NCBI GenBank assembly: GCA_902774215.1
Contig: CACYHU010000009.1
Location: forward strand, 1 to 64,000
Reading direction: 5' to 3'
From: an uncultured Chloroflexota bacterium
GTDB taxonomy: Bacteria > Chloroflexota > Anaerolineae > Anaerolineales > Anaerolineaceae
Length of the DNA: 64,000 nucleotides
The position numbers and the translations under genes were made by a program. Positions 62,244 through 64,000 of this stretch are shown in pieces (the stretch's first letter is position 1; every line of letters starts with the position of its first letter). The notes beneath the pieces are model-generated. The model ran no database searches and was not told the DNA's origin. It saw only the letters and a list, made by a program, of their open reading frames with translations.

Positions 62244-64000
62244 ATGACATTACCCGTCCCGAATTTAGATGATCTGCGTTTTCAAAGTGATTTAGTGGAT
62301 GAAGCACGTAAACGCATCATTCATTATTGCCCGGAATGGACCGAGTACAACATCAGTGACCCGGGTATTACCCTGATCGAGCTTTTCGCCTGGATGACGG
62401 AGCTGATGGTTTACCGTCTGAATCGTGTTCCTGAAAAAAATTATCTCAAGTTCCTTGAGATGCTTGGATTTCAGCAGGAACCTGCGAAAACAGCCGAAAC
62501 AGACATCACATTCTGGCTTTCTGCTTTACTGCCGCTTGGGGAAAACGATACCACATCCGTGACCGTTCCCGCAGGAACTGAGGTACAATCGGAAGATCAG
62601 CCGGATCCTGTTGTTTTTACAACATCCCGTGAATTGCAAATCAAAGCTCCTCTGCTGGCGCATTTGCGTACAGAGGCTAATTTCAATCAAAACAATCTTT
62701 CCCGTCTGGGTGTGGATATTTTCCGCCCATTGTCGAATCCCCCTCAGATTGGTGATACCTTCTATTTCGGCTTCAATGACCGCAATGATATTTCAGGGCA
62801 TATCCTGCGTTTTGAATTTCAGTGTGAGCCAACGGAAGCTGTCGGTATCCGCCGTGAAAATCCGCCATGGGTTTGGGAATGTCTTACTGATGACGGTTGG
62901 CGGGAAATCAGGCTCAGTACTCTCGAAGGCGAACGGGATACCACGGGCGGTCTGAATAACGAAACCGGCAGTCTGACGCTTTATACGCCGTTGGAATTCA
63001 GTTCTCAAATGCTTCACGGCCTTCAGGCCTTCTGGATCCGCTGCCGTGTGGAACAGCGTGATCCCTCTCAGGGTATGTATACGGAATCTCCTCGCGTGAC
63101 CAATCTTCATGTGTATACGGTCGGAGCGCAGGTTCCGGCGGCAAATGCACAGGTGGTAAACGGAGAGATCCTCGGTGAATCCAATGGTGAACCCGGTCAG
63201 AAGTTTACCTTGCTGCATGCTCCTGTTTTGAATTTTACAGGTGATGAGACCATTGAGGTCGAAGAATCTGTTGATGGCGAAGTGGTTTTTATTCCCTGGA
63301 CGCGGGTGGATGATTTTTCTTCATCGGACAGGTTCTCCCGTCATTATATGCTTGACACTGCAACAGGCGAGGTCTCCTTTGGACCTTCTGTGCGGCAGGC
63401 GGATGGCTCTACCCTTCAATATGGCCGTATTCCTGAAAGCAACCGTCGTATTCGTGTAACTGATTACCGCTATGGCGGTGGTGTCCGCGGGAATCTGCCT
63501 GAAAACAAAGTTGATGTGATGAATACCTCCCTGGCTTATATTTCCCGTGCCTCAAACCTGAACCGTATTCTGGGTGGCCGGGATCAGGAGACCCTGGAAG
63601 AATTGATCCAGCGGGCACAGCGGGAGATACAATCCCAGCGGCGTGCGGTAACGGCTGCTGATTTTGAACAGTTTGCCATGAAGAGCAGTAAAGCGGTTGC
63701 CCGGACTCGTTGTGTAACACCGGAAGTGACCGGCACCGGTACTGTGACATTGGTGGTCGTTCCGGATGTGGTGGATTCACTGGAGTACGGTGATCTGCAT
63801 GCACTGACTGTTACTGACGATCTTCGTGCAAGGGTCCGCGGTTATCTTGATAAATATCGCTTACTGACCACAGCACTGAATATTGAGGAACCGAAATATT
63901 ATGGTATCAAGGTGAAAGCCACTGTTGTTGCTCAGGATTTCGCCAGTGATGCTGATGTTGTAACAGAAGTCACTGAAAAGCTTAACCGTTTCCTCTGTCC
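62244..64000 (+). CDS. Baseplate J / Pvc11-like protein (cut by window end)
   Basis: It starts at ATG 62244 with AAGGAG seven bases upstream; 585 codons are present before the window ends, with no stop. MTLPVPNLDDLRFQSDLVDE and YNISDPGITLIELFAWMTEL are the usual opening of the putative baseplate assembly protein of eCIS. GGRDQETLEELIQRAQREIQ and RAVTAADFEQFAMKSSKAVARTR are the gpJ-like region near residues 450-500. It forms the wedges around the hub. In other loci a Pvc12-like wedge, fibre and tape-measure genes follow, which would lie beyond the window. Confidence 0.93.
   Translation, partial: MTLPVPNLDDLRFQSDLVDEARKRIIHYCPEWTEYNISDPGITLIELFAWMTELMVYRLNRVPEKNYLKFLEMLGFQQEPAKTAETDITFWLSALLPLGENDTTSVTVPAGTEVQSEDQPDPVVFTTSRELQIKAPLLAHLRTEANFNQNNLSRLGVDIFRPLSNPPQIGDTFYFGFNDRNDISGHILRFEFQCEPTEAVGIRRENPPWVWECLTDDGWREIRLSTLEGERDTTGGLNNETGSLTLYTPLEFSSQMLHGLQAFWIRCRVEQRDPSQGMYTESPRVTNLHVYTVGAQVPAANAQVVNGEILGESNGEPGQKFTLLHAPVLNFTGDETIEVEESVDGEVVFIPWTRVDDFSSSDRFSRHYMLDTATGEVSFGPSVRQADGSTLQYGRIPESNRRIRVTDYRYGGGVRGNLPENKVDVMNTSLAYISRASNLNRILGGRDQETLEELIQRAQREIQSQRRAVTAADFEQFAMKSSKAVARTRCVTPEVTGTGTVTLVVVPDVVDSLEYGDLHALTVTDDLRARVRGYLDKYRLLTTALNIEEPKYYGIKVKATVVAQDFASDADVVTEVTEKLNRFLC

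Noticed and set aside
46651-64000. Prophage or T6SS
   Set aside because: No capsid, portal, terminase, integrase or lysis genes; no TssJ/L/M or ClpV. DUF4255, DUF4157, LysM hub and the Pvc15-type ATPase point to eCIS.

Overview
The window looks like chromosomal DNA of moderate GC from an anaerobic, filament-type bacterium; my best guess is Chloroflexota, class Anaerolineae. The guess rests on the overall style: very large secreted proteins with Thr/Pro linkers, a sortase domain fused to a surface protein, long tandem Ig-like repeats, and a contractile injection cluster of the Afp/PVC kind beside ordinary housekeeping genes. No rRNA or tRNA was seen, so the assignment is inference.

Layout. 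(1) 1-2.4 kb: groES-groEL on the minus strand, with a clear CIRCE operator and promoter. (2) 2.5-12.7 kb, minus strand: a large surface protein carrying an LPATG motif next to its own sortase domain, a secreted FGE/SUMF1-fold protein, a multi-pass GT-C-like membrane protein, an RgpF-like glycan synthesis protein, and rfbC/rfbD for dTDP-rhamnose. This is a cell-surface glycan and surface-protein block. (3) 12.76-13.45 kb: trmD, with an unusual in-frame shortening. (4) 13.8-33.7 kb, plus strand: a tight operon of a soluble FHA-like protein, an acidic linker protein, a two-TM protein and an FHA-TM-Ig protein. The repeats of the last run on in another frame into a 12.6-kb stretch of Ig-like domains, so the original product was probably one protein of about 5,330 residues. 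(5) 33.7-35.3 kb: no gene; a dense array of direct and inverted repeats. (6) 35.3-44.4 kb, plus strand: a promoter, a 1,900-aa secreted repeat protein, a membrane-anchored periplasmic-binding-fold protein and an Afp15/Pvc15-type AAA+ ATPase, closed by a strong bidirectional terminator shared with a secreted S41-type protease on the other strand. (7) 46.65 kb to the window end: a good promoter and the structural operon of an extracellular contractile injection system (eCIS).

The eCIS order is: DUF4157 protein, DUF4255 cap (Pvc16-like), sheath, tube, second tube-like protein, small assembly proteins, two more tube-type proteins, a 1,442-aa protein with 26 tandem 32-residue repeats each holding an [IV]QRE motif, LysM hub (Pvc7-like), VgrG-like spike, PAAR tip, gp25 baseplate and baseplate J/Pvc11-like (cut by the window end). 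There is no capsid, terminase, integrase or T6SS membrane complex, so it is neither a prophage nor a canonical T6SS.

How the parts may work together: the eCIS ATPase shares an operon with secreted and membrane-anchored surface proteins, and the neighbouring FHA/Ig operon could display a stalk of well over 100 nm. I read blocks 4-7 as one functional neighbourhood: a contractile injector together with a large surface apparatus that might anchor, present or trigger it. The most novel points are the [IV]QRE repeat protein that shares its motif with the DUF4157 cargo candidate, the giant Ig stalk with its frame break, and the fused LPATG-sortase protein.
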